DNA of 64,000 bases. Origin: UBA2421 sp002343075. Its GTDB lineage: Bacteria > Planctomycetota > Phycisphaerae > Tepidisphaerales > Tepidisphaeraceae. The notes under the pieces are model-generated. The model saw nothing but the letters and a program-made list of their open reading frames with translations, was not told the DNA's origin and did no database searches. How positions within the stretch are numbered: position 1 is the first letter of the stretch; each line of letters begins with the position of its first letter. This document shows positions 16,112-24,908 of the stretch, piece by piece. Made by a program: the position numbers and the translations under genes. The stretch is from contig CALJLN010000046.1 of assembly GCA_937982565.1 (NCBI GenBank), positions 189,722-253,721 of the forward strand, given 5' to 3'.

Positions 16112-17464
16112 ATGACGAACATGGATAAACAGTCCGAAAAGGAAGCCGCCGATGCGGCCGTCGAGCGGTCGGAGCAGATGGCTGTGCGGGTCGAAGACCT
16201 TCCCAGCGCCGACGGGGCGGCCATTCTCACCGACATGCCCAGCGCGCAGGCCGCCGGTGTCGCCGAGGCGCTCGACCCGCAGACCGCCGCCGACATTCTT
16301 GCCGAGATGGACCATGTCCGTGCGGCATCCGTTATCAGCGACATGGAACCGCCGGAAGCATCGACCGTGCTTTCGTACATGGACCCCGACGACCGGGTCG
16401 ACATTCTAGAGCACGTCGAAGCCCCGCTGCATGATCAGCTGGTCGATGAGATGGACGCGCACGAGGCCGCTGAAGTCCATCATCTCGAGCAATACCCCCC
16501 CGACACCGCCGGTGGGCGCATGACCACACAGGTCACGGCGCTATATGAGCACATCACTGTCGATAACGCGGTAACCATCCTTCGCCAGCTCTCAAAAGAA
16601 CTGGAGCAGATGTTTTATGTGTACGTCATCAACAAACACAAAGAACTTGTCGGCGTGCTGTCGATGCGCGACCTGATTCTGGCCGACCCGAAGACTGTCC
16701 TTTCGAGCATCATGATCCGCAATGTGCGTTCGGTGGAAGCAGCGACCGATCAGGAAGCGGTTGCGCGGATGATGAAGAAATATGGTTATCTTGCCATGCC
16801 CGTGGTCGATCACAACAAGCGCCTGCTCGGGCTGATTACGCTCGACGACGTGATTGAAGTGCTCGAAGAAGAAACCACCGAAGACGTGCAGAAGCTCTTT
16901 GGTGCCGGTGCCGAAGAACGACTGAGCAGCCCCTGGCATTTCAGCTTTCGCTCGCGCGTCTGGTGGCTGGTGATCAACCTGGGTACGGCGTTCATGGCTG
17001 GGGCTGTCGTGGGCATCTTCGAGGGCACGATCGCAGAAATGGCCGTGCTGGCGATCTACATGCCGATCGTGGCCGGCATGGGCGGCAACGCTTCCGCGCA
17101 GGCGATGGCGGTGGCGGTGCGAGGTATTGCGGTGGGTGAGGTGGACCGGAAGCTGTTGCGGCACGTCATGTCACGCGAGTTGGTTGTGGGGGTGCTTACA
17201 GGTCTGGTCTGCGGCATCATCACGGCGGCGGTCGCGGTGCTCTGGCAGGGGAATCCGATGCTTGGGGTGGTTGTCGGCCTGGCGTTGGTAATCAACCACA
17301 CGCTGGCCAGCAGTACTGGGGCTGGAATCCCTTTCATCATGAAACGGCTCGGCTTCGACCCGGCCCAGTCGGCAACGATTTTTGCAACAACCGTAACAGA
17401 TGTCGGGGGGTTCTTCTGCTTTTTGGGCCTGGCAACGCTGTTTAAGCGATCGTTGATTGGTTAG
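16112..17464 (+). CDS. mgtE: Magnesium transporter MgtE
   Basis: This 450-residue protein has the three MgtE parts in order: an N-terminal acidic helical domain rich in repeated Met-Asp/Glu-Pro units (about 25-130), two CBS domains (about 130-260) that sense cytosolic magnesium, and a C-terminal five-helix membrane domain (about 285-450). Signature stretches are Pro-Asp-Thr-Ala-Gly-Gly-Arg-Met before the CBS pair and Gly-Gly-Asn-Ala-Ser-Ala-Gln at the pore. The acidic selectivity region Val-Thr-Asp-Val-Gly-Gly-Phe-Phe lies near the C-terminus. It acts as an inner-membrane divalent-cation channel gated by Mg2+. Its stop codon nearly meets that of the convergent BshC-like gene. Confidence 0.95.
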   Translation: MTNMDKQSEKEAADAAVERSEQMAVRVEDLPSADGAAILTDMPSAQAAGVAEALDPQTAADILAEMDHVRAASVISDMEPPEASTVLSYMDPDDRVDILEHVEAPLHDQLVDEMDAHEAAEVHHLEQYPPDTAGGRMTTQVTALYEHITVDNAVTILRQLSKELEQMFYVYVINKHKELVGVLSMRDLILADPKTVLSSIMIRNVRSVEAATDQEAVARMMKKYGYLAMPVVDHNKRLLGLITLDDVIEVLEEETTEDVQKLFGAGAEERLSSPWHFSFRSRVWWLVINLGTAFMAGAVVGIFEGTIAEMAVLAIYMPIVAGMGGNASAQAMAVAVRGIAVGEVDRKLLRHVMSRELVVGVLTGLVCGIITAAVAVLWQGNPMLGVVVGLALVINHTLASSTGAGIPFIMKRLGFDPAQSATIFATTVTDVGGFFCFLGLATLFKRSLIG

Positions 17465-17482
17465 ACCGGTACCCAAACCGGC

Positions 17483-19018
17483 TCACTCACTCCCCGGGCT
17501 CAACCGCCGGGCGGCTGCGGCGATCATTTTCTGGAGCCGGGCACGCGGCTGTACGCCGTAAAATAGTTCACGGTCAAACTCAACGGCGTCGCGCTGTTCC
17601 TGCCGCCGGACTTCCGCAAGGCGGGCCTCCCAGTCCTTCAGCCGGTGATCTGCGGGCCAATGTTCGCGAATCGCGGTGTGCATCTTTGCAAAAAGTGACG
17701 CGCGCTCGCTCGAAGCGCGGGGAGCTGCGTCGATTGCGGCCAGAAACTTCGTCTTGTCTTGCCCGAGCGTCGCATGGCGAAGCTGGTGCCCCTCGCTGGC
17801 CACACACGATACGCACGCACGTTCTCGCCCCGCCGCGGTCGGAAAGAGCAATGTCGCCGTTGCCACCGCAAACGGCGGTGGGACGATGCCAAAATGACGG
17901 TAAATGAGCTTGTCGAGCACCTGATCATACCTGCCCCCACCGATGCCATGCACGAACATGTCGGCGATGAAGAGCCGGAAGAAGAGCGTGAGTGTGAGCG
18001 CACGCGGGGCGATTCGGTGCGCGGTCGCAGCGAGAAACTGCCCCAGCCGCACTGCGGCGTCGGCACCATCATCCGCTGGCGAAAACGCAATCTCCTCGCC
18101 GCTAACGAGTTGCAATATCGTGGCACCGTTCATTTCAAAGACGCTCGGCCTGCTCCGCCGACCCGTGGCCAGGTCATCGAGCCAAAGCGGTAGCTCGATC
18201 GCCTCATGGCTCACAAACAAATCGGGCATCGGCCGGCTCTGAGTGACCAATCCTCGCTCGCTGCGATAGTCCCGCAACGAGCGGTTGTAGTCGCCCGCGA
18301 ACCGCCGCGCGTGCGCGAGAATGTAGCTGACGTATTGCAGAAATGCCGGAGACTCAAAAATGGGGGAACAGACCATGGCGTCGTACCGCAAGCCCAACTC
18401 CCAATCCAGTTCATGCAGTGCATTGCAGAGGGCGAGGGAGAGTCGCGGCTGTTCCATCGCGAGCCGCTGGAGTGATTCAAGCAGCCCAAACGCCTCCGGA
18501 TCATATCCCCAATCTGCCGCTGCAGAATGCAGGCGTGAACGAATGGACTGGATATGTGCCGGGGAAGGCGCGTCAAGCTGCCCCGACCAACTCGCCGTCG
18601 CCAGCCTGTCGTCGTCGGTGATCGGCAGAGTCGCACCCGGCCAGCGGAGCGTCAGATGCTTCGGAGAATCGGTATCGACTGCAAAATGATAGGCCCGCCC
18701 CCCCACCGCAGCGGCGGCGGCGTGGATGACAGCATTTTTTGCCCACACCCCCGGGTGCCAAAGTTCGGTCTGGTGGCCGGTGGCGATGATCGGCTGGCCC
18801 GGTTGGCGATGCCCTACCCAGGCGCGCGCCTCTACCCGGAGTTGCGACAATGCGGTTCCCAGCAGGTTGAAATCGATCCTAGCGAGCCGAACAAGATTAG
18901 CCTGCGTCTGCTCGACCAGCAGTGAAGGATTTGGCCAGATGAGCATTTCCCCGTCGTCTGCGGGCGCTTTCCAGTCGGCGTACGCCGGGGGTGAAGTTAC
19001 GTCGACGTTTCCACTCAT
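17483..19018 (-). CDS. BshC-like protein of unknown function
   Basis: This 511-residue protein resembles BshC, the last enzyme of bacillithiol synthesis, in two places read by eye. A Gly-His-Gln-x6-Pro-Gly segment followed by a Lys and an Ala-rich helix parallels BshC's Gly-Gln-Gln...Pro...Lys. A later Phe-Phe-Arg-Leu-Phe-Ile-Ala-Asp...Gly-Ile-Gly-Gly-Gly-Arg-Tyr-Asp stretch and a Pro-Pro-Phe parallel BshC's Gly-Pro-Gly-Glu...Tyr and Pro-Pro-Val. Homology is an inference and the substrate could differ. The ATG at 19018 overlaps the TGA of the upstream glycosyltransferase (ATGA), indicating translational coupling; a longer start at 19060 is less likely. Confidence 0.6.
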   Translation of the reverse strand: MSGNVDVTSPPAYADWKAPADDGEMLIWPNPSLLVEQTQANLVRLARIDFNLLGTALSQLRVEARAWVGHRQPGQPIIATGHQTELWHPGVWAKNAVIHAAAAAVGGRAYHFAVDTDSPKHLTLRWPGATLPITDDDRLATASWSGQLDAPSPAHIQSIRSRLHSAAADWGYDPEAFGLLESLQRLAMEQPRLSLALCNALHELDWELGLRYDAMVCSPIFESPAFLQYVSYILAHARRFAGDYNRSLRDYRSERGLVTQSRPMPDLFVSHEAIELPLWLDDLATGRRSRPSVFEMNGATILQLVSGEEIAFSPADDGADAAVRLGQFLAATAHRIAPRALTLTLFFRLFIADMFVHGIGGGRYDQVLDKLIYRHFGIVPPPFAVATATLLFPTAAGRERACVSCVASEGHQLRHATLGQDKTKFLAAIDAAPRASSERASLFAKMHTAIREHWPADHRLKDWEARLAEVRRQEQRDAVEFDRELFYGVQPRARLQKMIAAAARRLSPGSE

Positions 19019-19779
19019 CGCTGTACTGCTTCGGCGGTGCAGGAAAAACAGTCGGAACATTCTTCGGGTTCGAGGCTCGCAATCGGCTCGCGCTGCAACT
19101 CGCGATGCAACACTTCAAGATAGTGTTTCATGCGGATATAGGCGTCATCAAGGTTGCCGCCAAAGCTGCGATTGGCATCGTTGTATATCAGCCGGACGGG
19201 AAGCTCCGAAATCCGCAGTTTCGCCGCGGCCACGCGCGGCCAAAGCTGCAACGGAAACGCATACCCCGACTCGTCGAGCATCAGCGGCACCGTCGGCGAC
19301 ACGCGATGGGCCTTAAAGCCGCAAAATGCATCGGTCAGCTTCCAGCCAAAGAGCACATTCATCACCTTTGTCACGGCAAGATTAATGCTCCGACGATCGC
19401 CCGGGGGCAGATCATCGTCGTCGCGGGGGGCAAGATAGCGCGATCCGCTGATCAGATCCCACCGGTCAGACTCGATCAAATCCAGAAAATGCGGGATCAT
19501 CTCCGGTTCGTGCTGTTCATCACAATCCATGGTGATGACCCAATCAAAACGATGCTCGCCGGCGTAATGAATGGCATCGATCACACTTCGCCCGTACCCC
19601 TGGTTGCGGTCGTGCCGCAGGAGTCGAATATCGCCTCGCCGGGCAAGCAGTTCGGCGGTGCCGTCGGTGCTTCCGTCGTCAACGCACAGAATCTCGGGCG
19701 AGAACTGCTTTACTTTCGCCAGAACCTGCTCGACATACTTCAGTTCATTGAAGACGGGAATCGCAATGAGAACCGACAC
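19015..19779 (-). CDS. Family 2 glycosyltransferase
   Basis: This 254-residue GT-A protein resembles polyprenyl-phosphate (dolichol-phosphate mannose synthase-like) sugar transferases. It begins with the GT2 strand Ile-Pro-Val-Phe-Asn-Glu, then Val-Asp-Asp-Gly-Ser-Thr-Asp-Gly-Thr, and has the catalytic Met-Asp-Cys-Asp (DxD) and a Gly-Ser-Arg-Tyr acceptor-loop motif. No transmembrane helix follows. The GTG at 19779 puts the first strand at the N-terminus and follows GGGAGG closely; a GTG at 19824 would add 15 residues. The gene is translationally coupled to the BshC-like gene downstream. Confidence 0.85.
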   Translation of the reverse strand: MSVLIAIPVFNELKYVEQVLAKVKQFSPEILCVDDGSTDGTAELLARRGDIRLLRHDRNQGYGRSVIDAIHYAGEHRFDWVITMDCDEQHEPEMIPHFLDLIESDRWDLISGSRYLAPRDDDDLPPGDRRSINLAVTKVMNVLFGWKLTDAFCGFKAHRVSPTVPLMLDESGYAFPLQLWPRVAAAKLRISELPVRLIYNDANRSFGGNLDDAYIRMKHYLEVLHRELQREPIASLEPEECSDCFSCTAEAVQR

Positions 19780-20017
19780 CAAACCTCCCGTGCCCGTCAA
19801 AATTCGGAAACCGATTCGGGCCACGGATCGTAGAGCGGTTGCGCGGGCGGGTCAAACAGGCCCCCATAGTTCGCCAGCAAATGACGAACCGACTACGGCG
19901 AATGCCCACTGCGATGGAAATCTGAGGCGGCGATGCGCTACAGGCAGAAATTTGCCTGCAACATTCCCCCAGCGGGCACTTGCCCCAACCCCGCCGCCGC
20001 CTTACTTTTCGCATCCC

Positions 20018-21025
20018 ATGCACCGAACACTCGCCGCCTACGTTTCGTCGGCCTTACTCTTGGTCGTAGTCCCGTTGATTGTCCTCGGCTGCGCCGGCAC
20101 CACCGGCCCCGCTGCCGATCGTCCGGCAGGCCTGAACATGTATGTTCAGGCGATCGAGGCATACAACCGTGGAGACAACGATCAGGCTGTGGTCATGCTC
20201 TTGGAAGCGGTTCGGCAAAACCCTGAACTCCGCATGGCCCGCGCGATGCTCGGCGACCTTTATCGGGCGCGGGGCGAATATAAGAGCGCGCTGCCCAACT
20301 ACGAGAAGCTTGCCAAGCTCGACCCCTACTCCGCCAGCAGTCACTACAAGCTGGGCCTGACCTACCAACTCCTCAACCGCCTGAAGGAAGCTGCGGCGGC
20401 ATATCTCCGGTCGCTTCAACTCGATCCGCAGGACTGGCGCACCAACATGAATCTGGGACTGGTCTATCTCGCGCTCGACCAATTGGATGATGCTGTGACT
20501 TACCTTGAACGGGCAAGCAAATATTCACCCGACAACTCTGAAATCTGGGCCAACCTTGGCGTTGCACTCGATGCGCGCGGAAGTGTTGTGCTCGCCGAGG
20601 CGGCATACAAGAAGTCGCTTGAGATTGATGGTGATCAGCCCACCACGCTGCTGAATCTCGGCGCCAATCTCATCACCCAAGGCAAGGCGGTTGATGCGCT
20701 GACGGTGATGGAAGAGGCAATGCGGTTTTCTCAATCCCCGCCGACACGCAAGCGCTACGCCGACGCGCTGACTCTCTGCAATAAGCCGAGTGAAGCGGGT
20801 GTTCAGTATGACCAGGTCATCGCCGAAGACCCGCGATTCTGGCCCGCATATTCTGACAAGGGCTTTCTCAAGCTCAAGCTCTACAAAGACGGCATGCAGC
20901 TTGAAGACTCGCACCGACAGGCTGCGATGTCTCTGTGGAAGAAGAGCCTTGAAATGAACCCCAATCAGCCGCGGGTGATCGCGGCCATGAAGGAATGGGG
21001 CGGGAAGAGTCTCTTCGGCAACTGA
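20018..21025 (+). CDS. TPR-repeat lipoprotein
   Basis: This 335-residue protein has a lipoprotein signal peptide with the lipobox Val-Leu-Gly-Cys (Cys25), so it is anchored to a membrane on the periplasmic side. At least seven tetratricopeptide repeats follow (about 40-320), with typical Ala-x-Leu-Gly and Tyr-x-x-Ala-Leu positions. TPR proteins serve as protein-binding scaffolds; the partner is unknown. An in-frame ORF runs further upstream, but the ATG at 20018 is fixed by the signal peptide. It is divergent from the glycosyltransferase gene. Confidence 0.8.
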   Translation: MHRTLAAYVSSALLLVVVPLIVLGCAGTTGPAADRPAGLNMYVQAIEAYNRGDNDQAVVMLLEAVRQNPELRMARAMLGDLYRARGEYKSALPNYEKLAKLDPYSASSHYKLGLTYQLLNRLKEAAAAYLRSLQLDPQDWRTNMNLGLVYLALDQLDDAVTYLERASKYSPDNSEIWANLGVALDARGSVVLAEAAYKKSLEIDGDQPTTLLNLGANLITQGKAVDALTVMEEAMRFSQSPPTRKRYADALTLCNKPSEAGVQYDQVIAEDPRFWPAYSDKGFLKLKLYKDGMQLEDSHRQAAMSLWKKSLEMNPNQPRVIAAMKEWGGKSLFGN

Positions 21026-21062
21026 CCGCGGGCGCAATCTGCTGGTCGGTGCCAACAAAGCA

Positions 21063-21800
21063 ATGCCTAAGCTAAGTATCCTCTTTGATAGCCTCGATTT
21101 CGTCGCGATCGACAAGCCCGCTGGCCTGGCGACGATGCCGGGACGTGCGGAGACCACCTCAGCATTTCAGGAGCTTGCGCATCAGATTGGCCTTGCGGCT
21201 TCGGGCGATGCCGATCCGCGACTTCGGGTGGTTCATCGCCTGGACAAAGATACCAGCGGCGTGCTGCTGTTTGCCAAGCATGTCGCAGCGCAGCGGCATG
21301 CCTCGCACCAGTTTCAGAATAATCGCGTTGAAAAGCAGTATCTTGCGATCGTCGCAGGCAACCCGAGCGATCAGCAGGGCACAATCGACGCGCCGCTCGA
21401 CACCCACCCCGCCGACAAGACACGCATGCATGTGAGCAGGCGCGGCCGCCCGGCGGTGACCGAATGGCGCATAGAGCAGTCATTTCGGCGGTATGCCCTC
21501 GTCAGATGTTTTCCGAAGACCGGGAAGACTCACCAGATCAGGGTGCACCTCGCCAGCCTTGGACATCCGCTTGCGGTTGACCCGCTGTATGGCAATGAGT
21601 CTCCGCTGCTGCTCAGTTCGTTCAAGAAAAAATATCACGCCGGGAAACATGAAGCGGAACGACCGCTAATCGCCAGACTCACGCTGCACGCCGAGCGGCT
21701 GGCATTCGCAGATATGCAAAATGAGCGAGTGGAGGTCATCGCCCCGCTGCCCAAAGACCTTCGCGCGACGCTTAACCAATTGGCGAAGCACGCGCGGTAA
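21063..21800 (+). CDS. RluA-family pseudouridine synthase
   Basis: This 245-residue enzyme converts uridine to pseudouridine in RNA. The catalytic motif His-Arg-Leu-Asp-Lys-Asp-Thr-Ser-Gly is at 58-66, with the nucleophile Asp61. Later motifs Lys-Gln-Tyr-Leu-Ala-Ile and the Gly-Lys-Thr-His-Gln-Ile-Arg-Val-His segment are also typical. There is no N-terminal S4 RNA-binding domain, so it is closer to RluA/TruC/YqcB-like short forms than to RluD. The target RNA cannot be assigned from sequence. Confidence 0.9.
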   Translation: MPKLSILFDSLDFVAIDKPAGLATMPGRAETTSAFQELAHQIGLAASGDADPRLRVVHRLDKDTSGVLLFAKHVAAQRHASHQFQNNRVEKQYLAIVAGNPSDQQGTIDAPLDTHPADKTRMHVSRRGRPAVTEWRIEQSFRRYALVRCFPKTGKTHQIRVHLASLGHPLAVDPLYGNESPLLLSSFKKKYHAGKHEAERPLIARLTLHAERLAFADMQNERVEVIAPLPKDLRATLNQLAKHAR

Positions 21801-21821
21801 GCGGAACGTCCGCTGATTTTC
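21800..21821. terminator. Short hairpin between convergent genes
   Basis: Six-base arms (21800-21805 and 21809-21814) around a 3-base loop are followed by GATTTTCC. It could end the pseudouridine synthase transcript, but it is small. Confidence 0.35.
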
Positions 21822-21865
21822 CTCAACCGCTGCCCGGTTGCCCTGTCCCGCGAGCAAATCACCCC

Positions 21866-22786
21866 TCACTGACCGCCCATCAACACCGCGAGCAGCCCCT
21901 TTTGCGCGTGAAGCCGATTCTCGGCCTGCGCGAAGATGAGCGAACGAGGACTTTCGACCACTTCATCAGCAATCTCCATCCCGCGGTGCGCCGGCAGGCA
22001 GTGGAGCACCACGGCGTGTCGCGGCGCTTTCGTCAGCAGCGGGCCGTCGATGCAGTAGCCGGCGAAGTCTTTCACGCGCTTTGCATCCTCGGCTTCCTGC
22101 CCCATGCTCGTCCAGACGTCGGTGTAGAGCACATCGGCCTCGCGGACGGCATCGGATGGATCCTGGCAGAGTTGAAAGTCCATCTCGGGCACCTGTGCCA
22201 TCACGCGGTCGAGGTCGTCTTCCGGCAACGCATAGCCCGGCGGACAGGAAAGCACGAACCGCATCCCCACCCGGCCACACATCACCGCCAGCGAGCGCGC
22301 CACGTTGTTACCGTCCCCAATGAACGCCATCGTGCGACCGTTGAGTTTGCCAAAATGCTCCTCCAGGGTGAGCACATCCGCCAGCGCCTGGCAAGGGTGA
22401 GAATAGTCACTCAGCCCGTTGATGACCGGCACGGTGGCCCATTTTGCAAGATCGACGAGCTTTTGATGCTCAAAAACGCGCGCCATGATGCCATTGCACA
22501 TGCCCGACAGCACCCTCGCCACATCCTGCACCGGTTCGCGGGTGCCCAGTCCCACCTCGTCGGGTCGCAAAAGCAGCCCCAGCCCGCCGAGCTGCTGCAT
22601 CGCCACGGCGAAGCTGACCCGCGTGCGGAGCGACGGCTTCTCAAAGATCATCGCCAGCGTCTGCCCCGCCAGAATGGGGCTATTGTGGCCGTCGGACTTG
22701 CGTTGCTTCTTGAGAGCGTGGGAGACATCCAGCGTATGGCGAATCTCAACGGTTGACGTCTCGGCGATGGTGATAAAGTGGTTCAT
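21866..22786 (-). CDS. argF: Ornithine carbamoyltransferase
   Basis: This 306-residue enzyme makes citrulline from ornithine and carbamoyl phosphate. The carbamoyl-phosphate loop is Ser-Leu-Arg-Thr-Arg (52-56), a natural variant of Ser-Thr-Arg-Thr-Arg. His-Pro-Cys-Gln is at 130-133 and the ornithine-binding His-Cys-Leu-Pro-Ala-His-Arg-Gly at 262-269. Asp-Val-Trp-Thr-Ser-Met-Gly also supports ornithine over acetylornithine specificity. The start at 22786 is preceded by CAGGAG. It lies 30 bases downstream of argB on the same strand, so the two are an operon. Confidence 0.95.
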   Translation of the reverse strand: MNHFITIAETSTVEIRHTLDVSHALKKQRKSDGHNSPILAGQTLAMIFEKPSLRTRVSFAVAMQQLGGLGLLLRPDEVGLGTREPVQDVARVLSGMCNGIMARVFEHQKLVDLAKWATVPVINGLSDYSHPCQALADVLTLEEHFGKLNGRTMAFIGDGNNVARSLAVMCGRVGMRFVLSCPPGYALPEDDLDRVMAQVPEMDFQLCQDPSDAVREADVLYTDVWTSMGQEAEDAKRVKDFAGYCIDGPLLTKAPRHAVVLHCLPAHRGMEIADEVVESPRSLIFAQAENRLHAQKGLLAVLMGGQ

Positions 22787-22816
22787 GGTGCTCCTGCAGC
22801 CGGCGACGCGCATCGT

Positions 22817-23692
22817 TCACAAGACGATTTCAGTCCCAATTCCCGCCTCAGTATACACTTCGAGCATCAGGGAATGCGGAATGCGTCCATCGATGATATG
22901 TGCCTTGTTGACACCGCCTTTGAGTGCCGTGATACACGCCTCGACCTTGGGCAACATGCCTGCGCCGATCTGACCGCTTTGCACCATTGATTCAATCTGC
23001 GGCAGATTCAGGTGGCTGATCCGGCTGCTGGGGTCTTTCATGTCGGCGTAGATGCCGTGGGTATCGCTGACGACCACTAGCTTCTCGGCCTTCATGGCTG
23101 CGGCAACCGCGCCAGCAGCGGTGTCTGCGTTCACGTTGAGCTTCCCCCCGCTGTCATCGCGGGCGATCGTGGCGATAACGGGAATGCTGTCGGCCTGCAC
23201 CAGCAGATGCAACAACCTGCTGTTGACCATCGCGATATCGCCAACAAGCCCGAGGTCAATCCGCCGCCCGCCTTCGCCGGCCAGATATGCCTTCTTGGCA
23301 AACAGCACTACCGATGACAGCGAGTGGAGCCCCATCGCCTCGCACCCCTGTGCACTGATAAAATTCACGATAAACCGGTTGATCTGATTGCACAGCACAT
23401 GTTCTGCGATCGCCAGTGTGCGCTCGTCGGTGTAACGGCGGCCCTGCACCCACTGCGGCTGCAAGCCGGCTTTTTCCATGGCATCGTTGATCGCTTTTCC
23501 GCCGCCGTGAACGATCACCGGCTGCATCCCGACATAGTTCATGAAGACGATGTCGGTGAGGATGTTCGACAGCGCCTGCTCGTCGTCCATGATCGACCCG
23601 CCGACCTTGACCACGACGACCTTATCCTGAAAACGCTGAATATAGGGCAGCGCCTCGACAAGCGATGCGGCTTTGCTGATGGCATCATTCAT
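22817..23692 (-). CDS. argB: Acetylglutamate kinase
   Basis: This 291-residue amino-acid kinase phosphorylates N-acetylglutamate, the second step of arginine synthesis. It shows Val-Val-Lys-Val-Gly-Gly-Ser (phosphate binding), His-Gly-Gly-Gly-Lys-Ala and the C-terminal Gly-Gly-Val-x-Lys-Ala-His-Ile-Ile-Asp-Gly-Arg. An N-terminal helix before the first strand (about 1-22) is the feature that in other members allows feedback inhibition by arginine, so regulation by the end product is likely but inferred. GGA lies eight bases before the ATG at 23692; an ATG at 23701 is a close alternative. It is the first gene of argB-argF. Confidence 0.95.
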   Translation of the reverse strand: MNDAISKAASLVEALPYIQRFQDKVVVVKVGGSIMDDEQALSNILTDIVFMNYVGMQPVIVHGGGKAINDAMEKAGLQPQWVQGRRYTDERTLAIAEHVLCNQINRFIVNFISAQGCEAMGLHSLSSVVLFAKKAYLAGEGGRRIDLGLVGDIAMVNSRLLHLLVQADSIPVIATIARDDSGGKLNVNADTAAGAVAAAMKAEKLVVVSDTHGIYADMKDPSSRISHLNLPQIESMVQSGQIGAGMLPKVEACITALKGGVNKAHIIDGRIPHSLMLEVYTEAGIGTEIVL

Positions 23693-23870
23693 AAATTGCA
23701 TCCGTCAGACGAAAACGCGGAACGATAGAACCGCATGGGGCTGGTGTCAAAGTACAGGCGGGGTGGAAGACGCAACCCGTGCATCTGCCTCACTTTATGA
23801 GTCAAATCGAAACCGGCCCCGGGGGCCGCCGACATGGCACCCCGCGCCGGCTCGGCGGATAGCTCATTGG

Positions 23871-24524
23871 TTAGGCGGCCGCATCACCTGCTTCACCGTC
23901 ACCAGCGTCGCCGTCGCCGCCACTCGCGCCGGCGGGCTCAAATCGGGCGAGGATGCGGTCGTAGATCTGATCGATCGGTTTGCGCTCGTAGACGAAATCG
24001 TCCAGTTTAAACTCCCCTTCCTTACCGTCGGCAGTCTGGTAGTTGACCCACGCAATCCCCTTTCGGTCCCACAGTTTCCGGTCAAGCTCGGTCAGTTGGT
24101 CCAGCGTCACAGGAGGGTGGCCGGGTACTGTCAAAGTGTCGCCCGACAAACGAATCTCCCCGCGAGAATTGTGCAAAGTCCACCATAGCATGAACAGCGC
24201 CAGCGGGGGAAATGCCACGCCGAAGAGCTTGTTTAGAAAAATGTCCAGGTCGGTGTGCTTTTTATAGTTCTTTAACTCCTCGGCAAGTTCATTTTTTCGG
24301 GCCTGATTGCCGGCTTTCTCCGCGGCGATCATGTCGGAGTTAATCAGGTCATATTTTGCGCTATCGGCTGGCCACTTAAAGAAACCATCCCAGATTGACC
24401 AGCCACCCCAGCCGAGAAGCATGGCTATAATCAGGTAGCGCGTCATGCGGTAGTATCGCGCGGCACGGGCTACGATGTCGCCAGTTACAGCCGGTTCGGT
24501 CGTGGGAAGGTGCGTTTCACTCAT
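23871..24524 (-). CDS. Two-helix membrane protein of unknown function
   Basis: This 217-residue protein has two hydrophobic segments (about 29-50 and 98-118). Between them is a charged helix. The C-terminal part is a soluble domain with strands such as Gly-Glu-Ile-Arg-Leu and Asp-Thr-Leu-Thr-Val, a PH-like pattern. The tail is rich in Gly, Asp and Ala. No named family was recognised. It is the third of three same-strand unknown genes (25658 down to 23871), though more than 100 bases separate it from the middle one. Confidence 0.6.
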   Translation of the reverse strand: MSETHLPTTEPAVTGDIVARAARYYRMTRYLIIAMLLGWGGWSIWDGFFKWPADSAKYDLINSDMIAAEKAGNQARKNELAEELKNYKKHTDLDIFLNKLFGVAFPPLALFMLWWTLHNSRGEIRLSGDTLTVPGHPPVTLDQLTELDRKLWDRKGIAWVNYQTADGKEGEFKLDDFVYERKPIDQIYDRILARFEPAGASGGDGDAGDGEAGDAAA

Positions 24525-24647
24525 CGGGTTCAGGTCCTCTTACTTCACTTTTCAATCGCTCGGCTCGTCATTGGTCCGGACGCATGATTCGGTTCTGGTC
24601 GTATCCGCAGGATTTGCCGTCCTCAGCAGGCGATCAGCAAGATCATA

Positions 24648-24896
24648 TCATGCCGGCGGTTGATCACCATTCACCGGGTGCGATGCTGCGGCCAATTGCA
24701 GGGCTTCGAGCATTCTGCCAGCCGACTCAACCGCCATATCCATCGCATGCTGGCCCTCGGCAAGCTGGTCCGCTGGAAGGTCCGGCGGGGACGCTGCGGC
24801 TTCCGCACGGGCGCGGGACAGTTCTTCAAATAACGCTGTCGCCTTCAAAATCGCTTCCGAAAGCAGTGCAAGCTCTGCGGCATCGGCTTCTTTCAT
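24648..24896 (-). CDS. Small helical protein of unknown function
   Basis: This 82-residue protein is rich in Ala, Glu and Leu and is predicted to be almost fully helical. It has no signal peptide or membrane segment. GAGGTG sits at good spacing before the ATG, and the gene begins 13 bases after the upstream gene ends, so it is very likely real and co-transcribed with it. The family is not recognised. Confidence 0.6.
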   Translation of the reverse strand: MKEADAAELALLSEAILKATALFEELSRARAEAAASPPDLPADQLAEGQHAMDMAVESAGRMLEALQLAAASHPVNGDQPPA

Positions 24897-24908
24897 CGTA
24901 ACACCTCG

